Below are positions 25,459-35,200 of a stretch of DNA of 64,000 bases, one piece after another. The DNA lies in assembly GCA_006969385.1 (NCBI GenBank), contig CP030884.1, positions 4,706,249-4,770,248 of the forward strand, given 5' to 3'. The translations under genes were made by a program, and so were the position numbers. The notes under the pieces are model-generated. The model was not told where the DNA came from. It did no database searches and saw only the letters and a program-made list of their open reading frames with translations. Numbering within the stretch: position 1 is the first letter of the stretch; each line of letters starts with the position of its first letter. Source of the stretch: Planctomycetaceae bacterium (GTDB lineage: Bacteria; Planctomycetota; Phycisphaerae; UBA1845; UTPLA1).

Positions 25459-25926
25459 TCAATCCTCCGGATTCTCCCCCAATTTTGACGGTTCACCGAT
25501 CACCTTCGTTTCTTTCGGCGGAATCACAATCGCGTTGCCGATGGCCACGTCTTCACCATCCTGATTGGTACATGCTACCAAAAGCCGCACGCGGTCTTCG
25601 CGAATAATCTCTTCCACCCACGCCCGCGCCGTCACGCGATCGTTGATAAAGACCGGCTTGATAAATCGAATCTCGAGTTGCAGAAAGATCGTTCCCACAC
25701 CGGGAATTTCACTGCTGAGCACCGTCGAGATGATGCCGGCCGTCAGGATGCCATGGGCCACGCGTTTGCCGAAGCGCGTGCTGCGGGCGTAGGTTTCATC
25801 GATATGCAGCGGGTTGTAATCGCCGGAGGCATCGGCGAAGCGGAAGATGTCGTTTTCCGAAATTGATTTCGTGAACTGACCGCTATCGCCGAGCGACAGG
25901 GTTTCGCGTGGTGATGGAAAAGACAT
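25459..25926 (-). CDS. MaoC-like (R)-specific enoyl-CoA hydratase
   Basis: Hotdog-fold hydratase, 155 aa. The hydratase-2 motif is clear: FADASGDYNPLHIDETYA followed by RFGKRVAHG, with catalytic Asp and His in the D-x4-H arrangement. Relatives such as PhaJ hydrate trans-2-enoyl-CoA to (R)-3-hydroxyacyl-CoA, feeding polyhydroxyalkanoate or fatty acid metabolism; others serve different acyl-CoA pathways. It is a single gene converging with the AT-rich membrane protein gene 11 bp away, with no phaC or fatty acid gene beside it, so the pathway is unclear. Confidence 0.88.
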   Translation of the reverse strand: MSFPSPRETLSLGDSGQFTKSISENDIFRFADASGDYNPLHIDETYARSTRFGKRVAHGILTAGIISTVLSSEIPGVGTIFLQLEIRFIKPVFINDRVTARAWVEEIIREDRVRLLVACTNQDGEDVAIGNAIVIPPKETKVIGEPSKLGENPED

Positions 25927-25954
25927 GATGAGGCCCTCGATTGCCTTGATTCGC

Positions 25955-25979
25955 GCCCCTGCCTTGCAGGGAGGGGGCG
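25955..25979. repeat. GC-rich palindrome between hydratase and frr genes
   Basis: CCCTGC (25957-25962) and GCAGGG (25966-25971) form a hairpin with a CTT loop, extended by CGCCC and GGGCG flanks. It sits in the 234-bp gap upstream of the hydratase gene and downstream of frr. It resembles dispersed intergenic palindromes; no second copy was seen. It could also act as a weak transcription stop for frr. Confidence 0.3.
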
Positions 25980-26160
25980 GGGAGGATTGCTACCGCCTAC
26001 ATTATCCGATCCAGGACTTTTCCAAACCTTTGCTACGCAAAGGATGGGGCGCCCGGCTGCAGTGATGGTAAGTCACCCTTGTCCGATTCAACGGTATGAC
26101 CCACACCTTGCCTGTTTGTTAGTCCCCCAACCCCAACGGCGCAGGGGCACCGCAATACGC

Positions 26161-26736
26161 CTACCCGCCAACTTCCATCACTTCCGCTGTCTTGGCCTTC
26201 ACCATCTCATCGAGTTGACCTTCGTATTTCTTGATCAGCTTGTCCATCTGCTCGCTGCCCTTTTTCGCGTCGTCTTCGGGCAAGTCCCCGGCCTTCTTGG
26301 CAGCATCGATCTTTTGAATCGCATCGCGCCGCGCATTGCGTAACGCAATCTTCTGCGCCTCGGCCATCTTCTTCACTTGAGCCGCGATCTGCTGACGACG
26401 CTCGCCCGATAGCGGCGGCACCGGCAAGCGAATGACCTTACCGTCGCTTTGCGGATTGATGCCGACATCCGATTCCTGGATGGCGCGCTCGATATCTTTG
26501 ATCGTGCCCGGATCGAACGGCTTCACCAACAGCTGCGTCGGTTCGGGCACCGTCACCGTGGCCAATGCCTTCAACTCCATCGCGTTATCGCCGTAGGCAG
26601 CCACCTTCACCTTCATCTGATCGATCAGCGACGGCGATGCCCGGCCCGTGCGTACCCCGCGAAATTCAGACTTTAGATATTCCACCGCCTTCTGCATGGC
26701 GGTTTCGGCTTCTTTTTCAATCGGGGCCAGCGACAT
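26161..26736 (-). CDS. frr: Ribosome recycling factor
   Basis: Splits post-termination ribosomes together with EF-G and IF3. The 191-aa length is close to the usual 185. Family blocks are present: KSEFRGVRTGRASPSLID at the N-terminus, GINPQSDGKVIRLPVPPLSG in the middle and a helical C-terminus (RRDAIQKIDAAKKAGDLPED). The ATG has GGAGGA 7 nt upstream; open codons further upstream overlap the divergent gene and are not coding. The usual partners pyrH and tsf are not adjacent here. Confidence 0.96.
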   Translation of the reverse strand: MSLAPIEKEAETAMQKAVEYLKSEFRGVRTGRASPSLIDQMKVKVAAYGDNAMELKALATVTVPEPTQLLVKPFDPGTIKDIERAIQESDVGINPQSDGKVIRLPVPPLSGERRQQIAAQVKKMAEAQKIALRNARRDAIQKIDAAKKAGDLPEDDAKKGSEQMDKLIKKYEGQLDEMVKAKTAEVMEVGG

Positions 26737-26941
26737 ATCGATCCTCCGCTCGTTCGGGTGCGTTTCGACTCGTTTAAGGCGAAGCCAACCGGCAATGCCA
26801 AGATGCCGCTGCGCTACCATCGCGCGGCGTCGTTGGGCTTCGCTGTTTGCCATTCTAGCCGGGGTGCTTTCGGGGTAAATGCCCGCGCTGGAAAGGGCTC
26901 GATTCTCGCCGGGCGCGGGCCCTTTTGATACAGTCCGAGCC

Positions 26942-28237
26942 ATGGGCGAAAACGGCACGACCGCGACATCCCAACCGCACCGCCGACGCTGGCCGATCGC
27001 GTTGGCAACGATTTGTTCGATTGGCTTGTTGTTGGGCCCGCGCGTTTGGCGTGCCGACTGCGGCGTGTCGTCCACGCCCTACACCGGCGGCGTTAACACG
27101 GCGCTGGCCGAAGCCGAAGCCTGGCGTGCGGGTCGTTTGCATCTCGATGCCGATTACTACGAAGACGCGCGCGAAGGCGATCGCACCTACAACGTTACCG
27201 GTCTCGGCTTCGCCGTGATCGCGTACCTCGTGTTAACGATTCAAGCCGCCCTTTCCGATGCCACCGCGTTTCCGCCTTGGGTGTTGTTCGCCATGTTGTG
27301 CGTCGTCGCGCCGATCGTCGTGACGTGGGCGTTTTTTCGTTTGGAATCCAATCGGTGGTGGGCGGGCATTTTCGCCGTGGCGTTTGTGCTTGGCACGCCG
27401 ATGCGGATTGTGATAACGCTCGGCTTGGGCGGCAGCGTGTATTACATCAATCACACGCTGGCTATCATCGGTCTGTGCATCATGGTCGTCGACGTGGTGG
27501 GCAAGCGGCGTTGGTGGCCGGCGGCGTTGGGGTTGATGTTGGCGGCGTGGTCGCGACAGATGACGCTGCTATATGCCTTGCCGCTGCTTTATCTCGCGTG
27601 GTGCGATTGGCGCGGTTCGCAAAATCGGACCGAGACACGTGGCGATGACCTACCATCTGCCGACGCAAAAAAACCGCGAAGCCGGTTGGTCATGGCTGCG
27701 TTTGTCGCCGCCGTGATGATCGCCGTGCCCGCGGGATTGAACTACCTGAAATTCGGACACCCGCTCGATAGTGGTTACATCCGCCTCTACGAAGGCCGCA
27801 ACGACGGGATCGCGCGAAACGCACATATTGCCTTGTTCAGCCCGCGATTTATTCCCATGCACTTTCACGCGATGAACACGGCGTTTCCGACGCCGGATAT
27901 TCGCCAGGGCACGTTGCACCTCGATATCAGCGCGACCACCGGCGGAAGCATTTGGCTGACGGCACCGTTGACGATCTTCGTGCCGCTTACGATTCGACGA
28001 TGGTGGCCAGACCGGAGGCGTCGGACGCTGATGCTCGGCACGCTGCCGGTGATAATCGGTGTGATGTGTTATCACACGACCGGCGCGGAAGCCGGGTTTT
28101 ATCGTTACGCGCTCGACTTCCTACCCGTTTGGTGGTTGGTGTGTTTGCCGACGATGCGACGGACCGACCTCACGCGACGATGGATGGCAGCGGCGGCGGT
28201 TTTCGGCGTCTTTTATTTCTACTGGCTGCGTTGGTGA
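26942..28237 (+). CDS. Polytopic membrane protein, GT-C glycosyltransferase-like
   Basis: A 431-aa protein with about 9-10 hydrophobic helices starting at PIALATICSIGLLLG. The first loop (TPYTGGVNTALAEAEAW, then DADYYEDAREGDRTYNV) is acidic and extracytoplasmic, a layout seen in GT-C fold glycosyltransferases and related uncharacterised proteins, but no catalytic motif is certain. It ends FGVFYFYWLRW. The chosen ATG is 21 codons inside the longest frame; no strong ribosome-binding site decides. It is divergent from frr. An alternative is a membrane protein of other function. Confidence 0.65.
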   Translation: MGENGTTATSQPHRRRWPIALATICSIGLLLGPRVWRADCGVSSTPYTGGVNTALAEAEAWRAGRLHLDADYYEDAREGDRTYNVTGLGFAVIAYLVLTIQAALSDATAFPPWVLFAMLCVVAPIVVTWAFFRLESNRWWAGIFAVAFVLGTPMRIVITLGLGGSVYYINHTLAIIGLCIMVVDVVGKRRWWPAALGLMLAAWSRQMTLLYALPLLYLAWCDWRGSQNRTETRGDDLPSADAKKPRSRLVMAAFVAAVMIAVPAGLNYLKFGHPLDSGYIRLYEGRNDGIARNAHIALFSPRFIPMHFHAMNTAFPTPDIRQGTLHLDISATTGGSIWLTAPLTIFVPLTIRRWWPDRRRRTLMLGTLPVIIGVMCYHTTGAEAGFYRYALDFLPVWWLVCLPTMRRTDLTRRWMAAAAVFGVFYFYWLRW

Positions 28238-28327
28238 AGCCCCGCGCCCCGCTTGCGTTCGCCGACAGCCTTGCGACAATCCCCTTACCACTGCATTGAG
28301 CAAAAACAAGCATCAGAGGAGATCAAC

Positions 28328-28978
28328 ATGAAACATCGATTCGTATGGCCCATTTGCGCCTTGAGCCTTTTCGCCGCTTTGACGATCTACGTCGGGCAAA
28401 CCACTGCCCAATCCGGCATGACCAACACGTCCGGCAAGTGCGGTTGCACCGCCACCGTCAGCTTCCTGCGCATCTTTAACGAAGCGGCGCAGATTCAGGA
28501 TCTCAACGCCCAAATCCGCCAGCGCGAGCAAGCCTTCGAAGCCGAAGCCAAGCAACGACAGGATCGCATCAAGACGTTGCAAACCGCACTAACCGCATTC
28601 AACGTCGGCACTGCCGATTACGAAACCAGGCGCAAAGAACTCGTACAACTCAACATCGAGGCGAACACCTGGTTCCAGGTAACCGAAGCCGAGATCGAAG
28701 AGATGAAGCACGATTGGACCAAACTCATCTACGAGCAAGCGCTGGCAGTCATCGATAAGATCGCCAAAGAGCGCGGCTACGACGCGGTCATGCAATACAA
28801 GGAATTGCCCAGCGCCACCGAACGCACCGTGCAGGGCATTCGCCGGATTATTCAGGAACGCGACGTGGTGTATCAGGCCGACGCACACAACATCACCGAC
28901 GAAGTGATTCGCCGCCTTAACATGGCGTATCGTGCCAAGAACCCACAGCCGGGCGCGAACATGCCGAATAACCCGTAA
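28328..28978 (+). CDS. OmpH/Skp-family periplasmic chaperone
   Basis: Protein of 216 aa with a signal peptide (PICALSLFAALTIYVGQTTAQ) and a long helical pair typical of Skp/OmpH: the N-terminal strand ATVSFLRIFNEAAQIQDLNA, a Gln/Arg/Glu-rich coiled coil to about residue 150, then EQALAVIDKIAKERGYDAVM at the end of the tentacle domain. Skp holds unfolded outer-membrane proteins in the periplasm. The ATG has GAGGAG 7 nt upstream. The mature N-terminus contains a CGC pair (SGKCGCTA), unusual for the family. A strong terminator follows. Confidence 0.86.
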   Translation: MKHRFVWPICALSLFAALTIYVGQTTAQSGMTNTSGKCGCTATVSFLRIFNEAAQIQDLNAQIRQREQAFEAEAKQRQDRIKTLQTALTAFNVGTADYETRRKELVQLNIEANTWFQVTEAEIEEMKHDWTKLIYEQALAVIDKIAKERGYDAVMQYKELPSATERTVQGIRRIIQERDVVYQADAHNITDEVIRRLNMAYRAKNPQPGANMPNNP

Positions 28979-29011
28979 ACAGAGTCACTCGGTAATGCAA
29001 CAAAAATGAAA

Positions 29012-29050
29012 AAAGGCGTGGCCCTCGGTTGAGGATCACGCCTTTCTTTT
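29012..29050. terminator. Bidirectional intrinsic terminator
   Basis: A perfect 9-bp stem, AAAGGCGTG at 29012-29020 with CACGCCTTT at 29037-29045, encloses an inner CCTC-GGTT-GAGG hairpin. T-rich sequence follows on the plus strand (TTTCTTTTC) and A-rich sequence precedes it (CAAAAATGAAAA), so it can stop transcripts from both convergent genes. Confidence 0.88.
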
Positions 29051-29072
29051 CTTGACGGTGCTAAGTAAAAAC

Positions 29073-30644
29073 TTAGCGACGGTTGCTACTTCGGCTGCGC
29101 TTCTTCGAGAGCTTTTCGAGCGCCTGCGTGTATTCCGCCGACTGCTCGGTCGTCAACATCGCCTGCACCTCTGCACGAACCTGATCGGCCAAACGCTTCT
29201 CAGCCGTGCGTTCGCGATCGCGATTCTTACGGTCGGTCTTCCGGGCATTCTTGAGTCGATCGCGCGTCGACTTGGCGAGTTCGCGGATTTGCTGTTTCTG
29301 AGCCCGCTCCAGCTTCAGCCGCATCGCCGCCCGCAACACGTCGCGCAGGTCGGCGTCAATCCCCTTTAGGTCGTCGTCGATTTGCTGATCCGCGCGGAAG
29401 TTTGCAAACGTCGCACGCTGGTCGTCATCGAGCATGGCGTTGACGTTGTCGAGGAACTTCGCTTCCGCCGCTTCGTTGGCGGCCATCACCGTTGCCATTT
29501 CGGCCTTCAAGCGGGCAGCGCCCTCGGTATCGCCCCCTTCGAGCGCCGCCATCATCTGCGTCTTTAACTCCGTCATGCGCTGCGTCGATGCTTGCTGCGT
29601 TGCCGTGTATTCGGCCTGCAGTTCGTTGAACATCGTCTGCTGATCGTCATCGAGACTCAGCACCCGCGGCAACGACGACAAGTCGCCGCCGTCGGCCTCA
29701 CCTGCACTTTCGATATTCACCGGCGCGTCGCCGATCGTCGGCACGGCCTTCGCAACGCCCTCGCCACCGTTTTCGTCATCAGACGCATCTTCGTTTTGTC
29801 TTTCCTGCCAGCGATCGCGACGGCGCTGTCGGCGTTCGTCGCGCATCTCTTCGGCCAAGGCGCGTTGGTCGTCGGTCAGTACCGGGTCGAGTTCATCCCA
29901 CACGCGATTCATAAACGCACGCGGACCGCCCGACTCGCGCATCTCGGCGATCAATTCCTGTCGCAGCTCATCGGCGTACGCTTCGTCGCCCTCGTCGTAT
30001 GCCTGCCGCACCTCATCCCAACGCGCGCGAAACGCTTCCATGTCTTCCATCTGCGCGGCTTTGATTTCATCCAGCGTTACGCGTTGATCTTCATCAAGAT
30101 CCAAATCGGTCGCAATCCGCTCGTAGCGCTCGTCGAAGCGCTGCCGCATGCGTTGCTCGCGCTCCGCGCGCATCGATTGCTGCATCGTCTGGAATTGCTG
30201 CAATTGATCGTCGTTGAGGATGCCTTCAATCTGCTCGATGGTTTCGCCCATCGGTCCGCGACGACCGACACCGCGCTCGAAGCCTGCACGCAATTCGTCG
30301 CGCAGGCGATTCGCCGTTTCCTCATCGCCCGCCTCGCGCGCGGCGCGGATTTCTTCGCGCTTGGCGCGGAACTCATCCATGCGCTGCTGCTGAGCGGCCT
30401 TGATCTCTTCGAGCTGAGCCTGCTGATTTTCATCGAGCTCGATCTCGCCGGTCAATCGTTGGTAAAACTCGTCGAGATTCGGCCCGCGACGTTCGCGCCG
30501 GCCCCGGCGCCCGCGCCGACCGCCCTCGCGACTTTCACTTATTTCAGGTTCGCCGTCGCCGCGCGGGGCGTCATTCTGGGCGTAAACCGGAACATCGAAT
30601 GCAACGACGGCGGCGAGCAATATCAGGGAGAGAAACCTTCGCAT
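29073..30644 (-). CDS. Exported Spy/CpxP-like repeat protein
   Basis: A 523-aa protein with a signal peptide (FLSLILLAAVVAFDVPVYAQ) and an Arg/Gly-rich linker (GGRRGRRGRRERRG). The rest is made of repeated helical units that begin with a [LV]-D-E-[DN]-Q-x-x-x-L pattern: ELDENQQAQLEEIKAAQQQ, DLDEDQRVTLDEIKAAQME, and a more diverged SLDDDQQTMFNELQ, with partial LTDDQ, LNDDQ and LTTEQ units between them. This LTxxQ-like pattern recalls Spy and CpxP, periplasmic chaperones and stress sensors. Typical members have one such unit (about 160 aa); here several are joined. It converges with the OmpH/Skp gene, which is consistent with envelope proteostasis, an inference. Confidence 0.72.
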   Translation of the reverse strand: MRRFLSLILLAAVVAFDVPVYAQNDAPRGDGEPEISESREGGRRGRRGRRERRGPNLDEFYQRLTGEIELDENQQAQLEEIKAAQQQRMDEFRAKREEIRAAREAGDEETANRLRDELRAGFERGVGRRGPMGETIEQIEGILNDDQLQQFQTMQQSMRAEREQRMRQRFDERYERIATDLDLDEDQRVTLDEIKAAQMEDMEAFRARWDEVRQAYDEGDEAYADELRQELIAEMRESGGPRAFMNRVWDELDPVLTDDQRALAEEMRDERRQRRRDRWQERQNEDASDDENGGEGVAKAVPTIGDAPVNIESAGEADGGDLSSLPRVLSLDDDQQTMFNELQAEYTATQQASTQRMTELKTQMMAALEGGDTEGAARLKAEMATVMAANEAAEAKFLDNVNAMLDDDQRATFANFRADQQIDDDLKGIDADLRDVLRAAMRLKLERAQKQQIRELAKSTRDRLKNARKTDRKNRDRERTAEKRLADQVRAEVQAMLTTEQSAEYTQALEKLSKKRSRSSNRR

Positions 30645-30857
30645 GTTTTGAACTACCTTTGTTTCGAAGTGCGCCGGCGACGCCCACGCACGCAAAATGT
30701 TGGCAGGGACCGGCGGACGCGCACAGTCCCTTATTAGTCGGACGAATCGACCCCTAAATTATTGCAGCAAATCGCCTTTTGGGGATGCCTGCGGGCGAAA
30801 AATCGACGGCAGCCACCCAATATGGCCGGTTTCACGACGAAAAAACGGTTTTTCGGG

Positions 30858-31313
30858 TTACGGGGTCGGCGGCGCCAGCGCATCTGCCAATTCGTCGGCC
30901 CCGGCATCGCGCAGAGCCCGGTCGAATTCCGCCGCGTCGATTGTGTAACGGCCATCGGGGCCATTGATGTCGTATCTGCCAATCCCATGGCCGGGCAAGA
31001 GTTCCAAACGAATCGACTTGCCATTCGTTCTGACGAGGTCGAGGTATGCAATACGCCCGCACTTGCACATCGGGCTCGACTTTGCCGCGCGGATCGGTTG
31101 CAGGATTGACGCGACGTTCTCCTTCGCTTTCACCGTAAACGGTTGGGGCTGGCTGGTTGGAATCTCTCCGGGTAGATGCTTGACCAACAGCAAATCGATA
31201 GAGGCGATCTCGGAATTGGCGGGCAGATTCATGGCTGAAGCAGATGGGCCCTGCGTCGAGCAACCGGCCATCAGAATCGCAATCAGCGCTGCGGCAACCA
31301 ACGCCTTCGACAT
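30858..31313 (-). CDS. Hypothetical lipoprotein
   Basis: Protein of 151 aa with a lipoprotein signal: short basic start, ALVAAALIAILMAGC and a Cys lipobox near residue 17. The mature part has the sequence MCKCGRIAYLDLV and ends YTIDAAEFDRALRDAG; no family recognised. The ATG chosen keeps a normal signal length; 16 further upstream codons are open but implausible. About 75 bp downstream of the PLD-like gene on the same strand, so the two may be cotranscribed. Confidence 0.65.
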   Translation of the reverse strand: MSKALVAAALIAILMAGCSTQGPSASAMNLPANSEIASIDLLLVKHLPGEIPTSQPQPFTVKAKENVASILQPIRAAKSSPMCKCGRIAYLDLVRTNGKSIRLELLPGHGIGRYDINGPDGRYTIDAAEFDRALRDAGADELADALAPPTP

Positions 31314-31387
31314 TGAACTCGCTGAAAAACCAGTTCCAACAAGTTGAGGTCCTGCAACCATTCGACCTGTCCGTTTCTCAGTCCGCC

Positions 31388-31969
31388 CTACCGCGAATGA
31401 TCCATATGCTTCTTGAAGTTCCGCCGAAACTGATCGAACACCTCGGCGTCGCCGCGGATGATCAACAGGTTCTCCGCATTGTCCTTTTCGGCGGCCTTCG
31501 TGTAATTGTAGGAGCCCGTGATTACCGTATCGTCGTCGATCAGAATGATCTTGTTGTTGGCGGTTTTGTGTTCCTTATCGAACAGCACGCGCACGCCTGC
31601 CTTCTTCAGATCGCGCCACGGGGAATACTCGATCTTCCGCTGCGATGAATCGAGGATGACCATCACCTGCACGCCGCGCTTGGCGGCGGCGGCCAACGCA
31701 TCGGCAATCTCACCCGATGTGAAGAAGTACGCCTGCACGCCGATACGTTTTTCCGCACCTTCGATCGCGCGCACAATCGCATCGGCACAGCCGCCTTGGG
31801 GCGAAAACAACACCTCGATCTTGCTGTTCGAATCCTTCGGGCTGCCCCACGTGGCGCGGGGCGACTCGTCATCCGCGCGGAGTTGATAGCCGCCCAAGGC
31901 GGCGATCGATACCAACGAGAGCAAGAGCCCGACCTGCATGGACAATCGACGATTGATTTGCTTGCGCAT
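31388..31969 (-). CDS. Phospholipase D-like domain protein lacking the HKD histidine
   Basis: A 193-aa protein with an N-terminal signal or anchor (MQVGLLLSLVSIAALGGYQL) and one PLD-like domain resembling Nuc/endonuclease-type members: EVLFSPQGGCADAIVRAIEG, then VQAYFFTSGEIADAL, and the motif region NNKIILIDDDTVITGSYN. In active enzymes the motif reads H-x-K-x4-D; here the His position is Asn (N-N-K), while Lys, Asp and the later SYN and E are kept. A nearby HK four residues earlier does not fit the spacing. GGAGGGG precedes the ATG. Either inactive or acting without catalysis, for example in binding; this is an inference from sequence. Confidence 0.8.
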   Translation of the reverse strand: MRKQINRRLSMQVGLLLSLVSIAALGGYQLRADDESPRATWGSPKDSNSKIEVLFSPQGGCADAIVRAIEGAEKRIGVQAYFFTSGEIADALAAAAKRGVQVMVILDSSQRKIEYSPWRDLKKAGVRVLFDKEHKTANNKIILIDDDTVITGSYNYTKAAEKDNAENLLIIRGDAEVFDQFRRNFKKHMDHSR

Positions 31970-32104
31970 CAGCCCCTCCGATCCGGATCGTAAGATAACG
32001 TAGTGATCGTCGGCATTCTGCCAAGCGGCGCAGAAGAACACAAGCGAATGGTGTAATCCAGCAGATTAGACCACTTTACCAATGACTGCGCTTCCGGATG
32101 ATCT

Positions 32105-32154
32105 GTCGGTATCCACCGGCTATTAGCCGGTGCCACAGCGCAGCCGTCGCTCTC
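32105..32154 (-). repeat. Dispersed ~50-bp repeat with hairpin (copy 1)
   Basis: On the minus strand this 50-bp stretch has the core GCGCTGTGGCACCGGCT followed by an AATAGCCGGTG arm, making a hairpin (CACCGGCT/AGCCGGTG). It matches a second copy at 42736-42786 at most positions over about 50 bp. It lies in the gap between the PLD-like gene and the RND pump. Confidence 0.8.
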
Positions 32155-32216
32155 AAACTTCAACCAGTCTAATCACGATTTTGTTGCAAGAAGGGCTATC
32201 CGGCATGCCCGCGAAT

Positions 32217-35200
32217 TTAGTCGACCACCAAGCCCGAGCTCGTCGGTACACTCGAGCTCGATTCCGACGCAGCCGATTTGCCGCGCCATGCCTGCACGTG
32301 TTGCCGCGTATCCATGAACAGCGACAACATCGCCGGAATCACGACGATCGTGAACAGCGTCGACACGATAAGCCCGCCCAACACGACCGCACCGACGCCG
32401 CGATACAGTTCTGACCCCGACCCCGAGCGCACCACCAACGTGAGCTGCCCGAAGAACGTCGTCAAGACCGTCATAAAGATGGGCCGCACGCGCGTGCGTA
32501 CCGACTGAACGATGGCCTCATGATTAGACAGGCCGCCGCGCACAAAATTCAGCGACTGGTGGACAATCAAAATACCGTTGTTCACGACGATGCCGAGCAG
32601 AATAACGAAGCCGAGAATGGTCAGAATATCCAGCTTTTGTATCAGCATCTCCGGATTGTTGAACGACCATTGATGCACAATCGCTAGACCGATGAAGCCG
32701 CCGACGACGGCTAACGGCACCGTCAAGATAATCACGAACGGGTAAGCGAACGACTCGAACAACCCCGCCATCAACAAAAACACGACCAGCAGCGACAAAC
32801 CCAAGAGCCACTTGAGCGAATCCCAAACCTCGCGCAACTTTTCAGCGTTACCCGCCAGATTCACCGCCACCGACGGCGGAATTTTCATCTTGCCCGGCCC
32901 AAAGCCCTCGCCGCGCATATCCGTCAGAATGCCTTGAATCGTTGCGATCGCCTCCGTCAGCACAATGCCTTCCGGCGGTCGCACCGTCAGCTTCACGGCG
33001 GGCTGCGTTTCGATGTGGCGAATTTCCTGCGGCGACGTGGTACGTACGATGTCGCAGGCCGCGGCCAGCGGAACCACATTGCCCGTCGGCGTAGCGATAG
33101 GCACATTGGCAATCGCCTGCGTGGTGTTGTCGCCCGCCGTCGGGTCTTCGGTGCCGGCGACCGTCAACGCCAAGTCGATGCTACGCCCGCCTTCGCGATA
33201 CTGCCCCACGACACGCCCATCGCCACAAGCGCGAATGATGAAACCCAGGTCTTCCACCGTCAGCCCGAGTTCACCCGCACGAATGCGGTCGGGCACGATC
33301 TGATCTTCGCGGCGTTCGCGCGAGAAGTTATTCGGGTTGGGCTCGATCTGATAGAGGCCCGACATCGCACAGGCACCCATCAACATACCGGCGGTTGTGG
33401 TGACTTCGTGTAATTCAGTGCCGCGCACTTCCATATCGACCGAGTTACCGGCGTCCAGCTTAAAGATCGAAGATTGAAAGAAAATCGGGATTGCATCGGG
33501 CACAGCGGACCCGCTGCGCGTTAGGACGTTCTTGAGCGGTCGAATCAACTCTGGGTTGTCGCTCGAACACCCCATAAAACAGATTCCGTTAAACGTGACA
33601 AAAAAGAAGTTATCGATCGGCGGCGGCGGTATGCGCCATTCGGCGATTTGGCGGTTCACCTTCGCAATCGTTTCGTAAGCGGCAGCGCGCGCCGCCGGGT
33701 CCGACTGCGAATCGTCGATAACCGCCTCAGCGGCGGCGATTTGCGGCTTGAGCTTGGCGTCGATCTCAAACTTCTCGACGATCTCGCGCCATTGTTGTTG
33801 CAGTTCGCGATGTTCTTGCGACCCGTCTTCGACTTCCCAGAAACGGCGCACGCCGATGATGCCGCGCTCCGCCGCGCCGTCTTCAATGGTCTTTGCAATG
33901 CGCGCGAACTCGTTGCTGTTGTAGCCCGGCGGCAAGATCAAGAAGCCAAAGATCAGGTTTTGATTGCCGTCGGGCAGGTACTCGCGCTCGGGTGCAAGCA
34001 AATAGCTGCCGTAAATCGAAGCACCCGTCATGCCGACGACGACCAGCAACCTCAGCGCCCACGAGCAATTGATAACGCTCACCAATCCGCCAACCGCACC
34101 GGCGATACGGCTCGAACCTTCCGCGCTGCTGGTGTTGCGCGAGCGCCCCAACAAGCGCGACGCCAGCGTCGGTATCACCGTGATCGAAACCAATAGCGAC
34201 AGCGCTACCGCTCCGCTGATGGCAATTGCGATATCCCGAAAAAGCTGTCCGGCCTCTTCCTGTACGAACAAGATCGGCAAGAAGACCACGATCGTCGTTA
34301 AGGAGTTGGCAAGCACTGCCCCCCAGACTTCGGTTGCGCCGTCGGAAGCCGCTTGCACGCGCGACTTACCCATCTCGCGATGTCGAAAAATATTCTCCAA
34401 CACCACGATGGCGTTATCGACGACCATACCCACGGCAAACGCGAGCCCGGCCAACATCACAACATTAATATTGCGATCGAGCAAGGGAATGATCAGCAGC
34501 GTGCCGATGACGGAAATCGGAATCGCCAGCGCCACCACCAACGTGCCCGACAGGCTGCGCAGAAACAACAGCAGCACGGCCATCGCCAAGAAGCCGCCGA
34601 AGAAGATGTTCTCGCGCACCAAGGCGATCGCGCTATTGATGTACGTCGTTTCGTCGTACACCTGTGTTAGTTCGAGCGTCAGCCCGCGATGCTGCAGGAT
34701 TTCGGCATTCACGCGCGCGATGGCGGCCCGCAGGCCTTCCATCGTTTCGATCACGTTCGCATCCGTTTCGCGATAGGCCGGCATGGCCATTACGAACTGG
34801 CCTTTGCTGCGCACGAAGCTGTACTGCTTCTTGAACGTATCGATCACATCGGCGACATCGCTAACCCGTACCGGCCCGCCGACGGGATCGACCCGCACCA
34901 CCGTGTTACGAATGTCATCCAGCGATTCGAAGCGCCCCATCGTGCGAATGAGCACGTCGCGTTTGCCCTGCGCGCTATTGCCCGCCGCCACGTTGGTATT
35001 TTGCGATTCGATCGCGCGACGCAACTCGGCAAACGTAATGCCCGACGCCGCCAAGCGACCGGCGTCGACGCGAATGCGAATCTCTCGCTCGCGCCCGCCG
35101 ATCAGATCGACAGCCGACACGCCTTCCACGCGTTCCAGAAACGGCTTCACATCTTCGTCGATAAACGTAAACAGCTCCGGCACGTGCACGTCGGCGCGAT

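Noticed and set aside
29592..30737. 381-aa open frame on the plus strand
   Set aside because: Mirror image of the Spy-like repeat gene; repeated GC-rich codons keep the opposite frame open.
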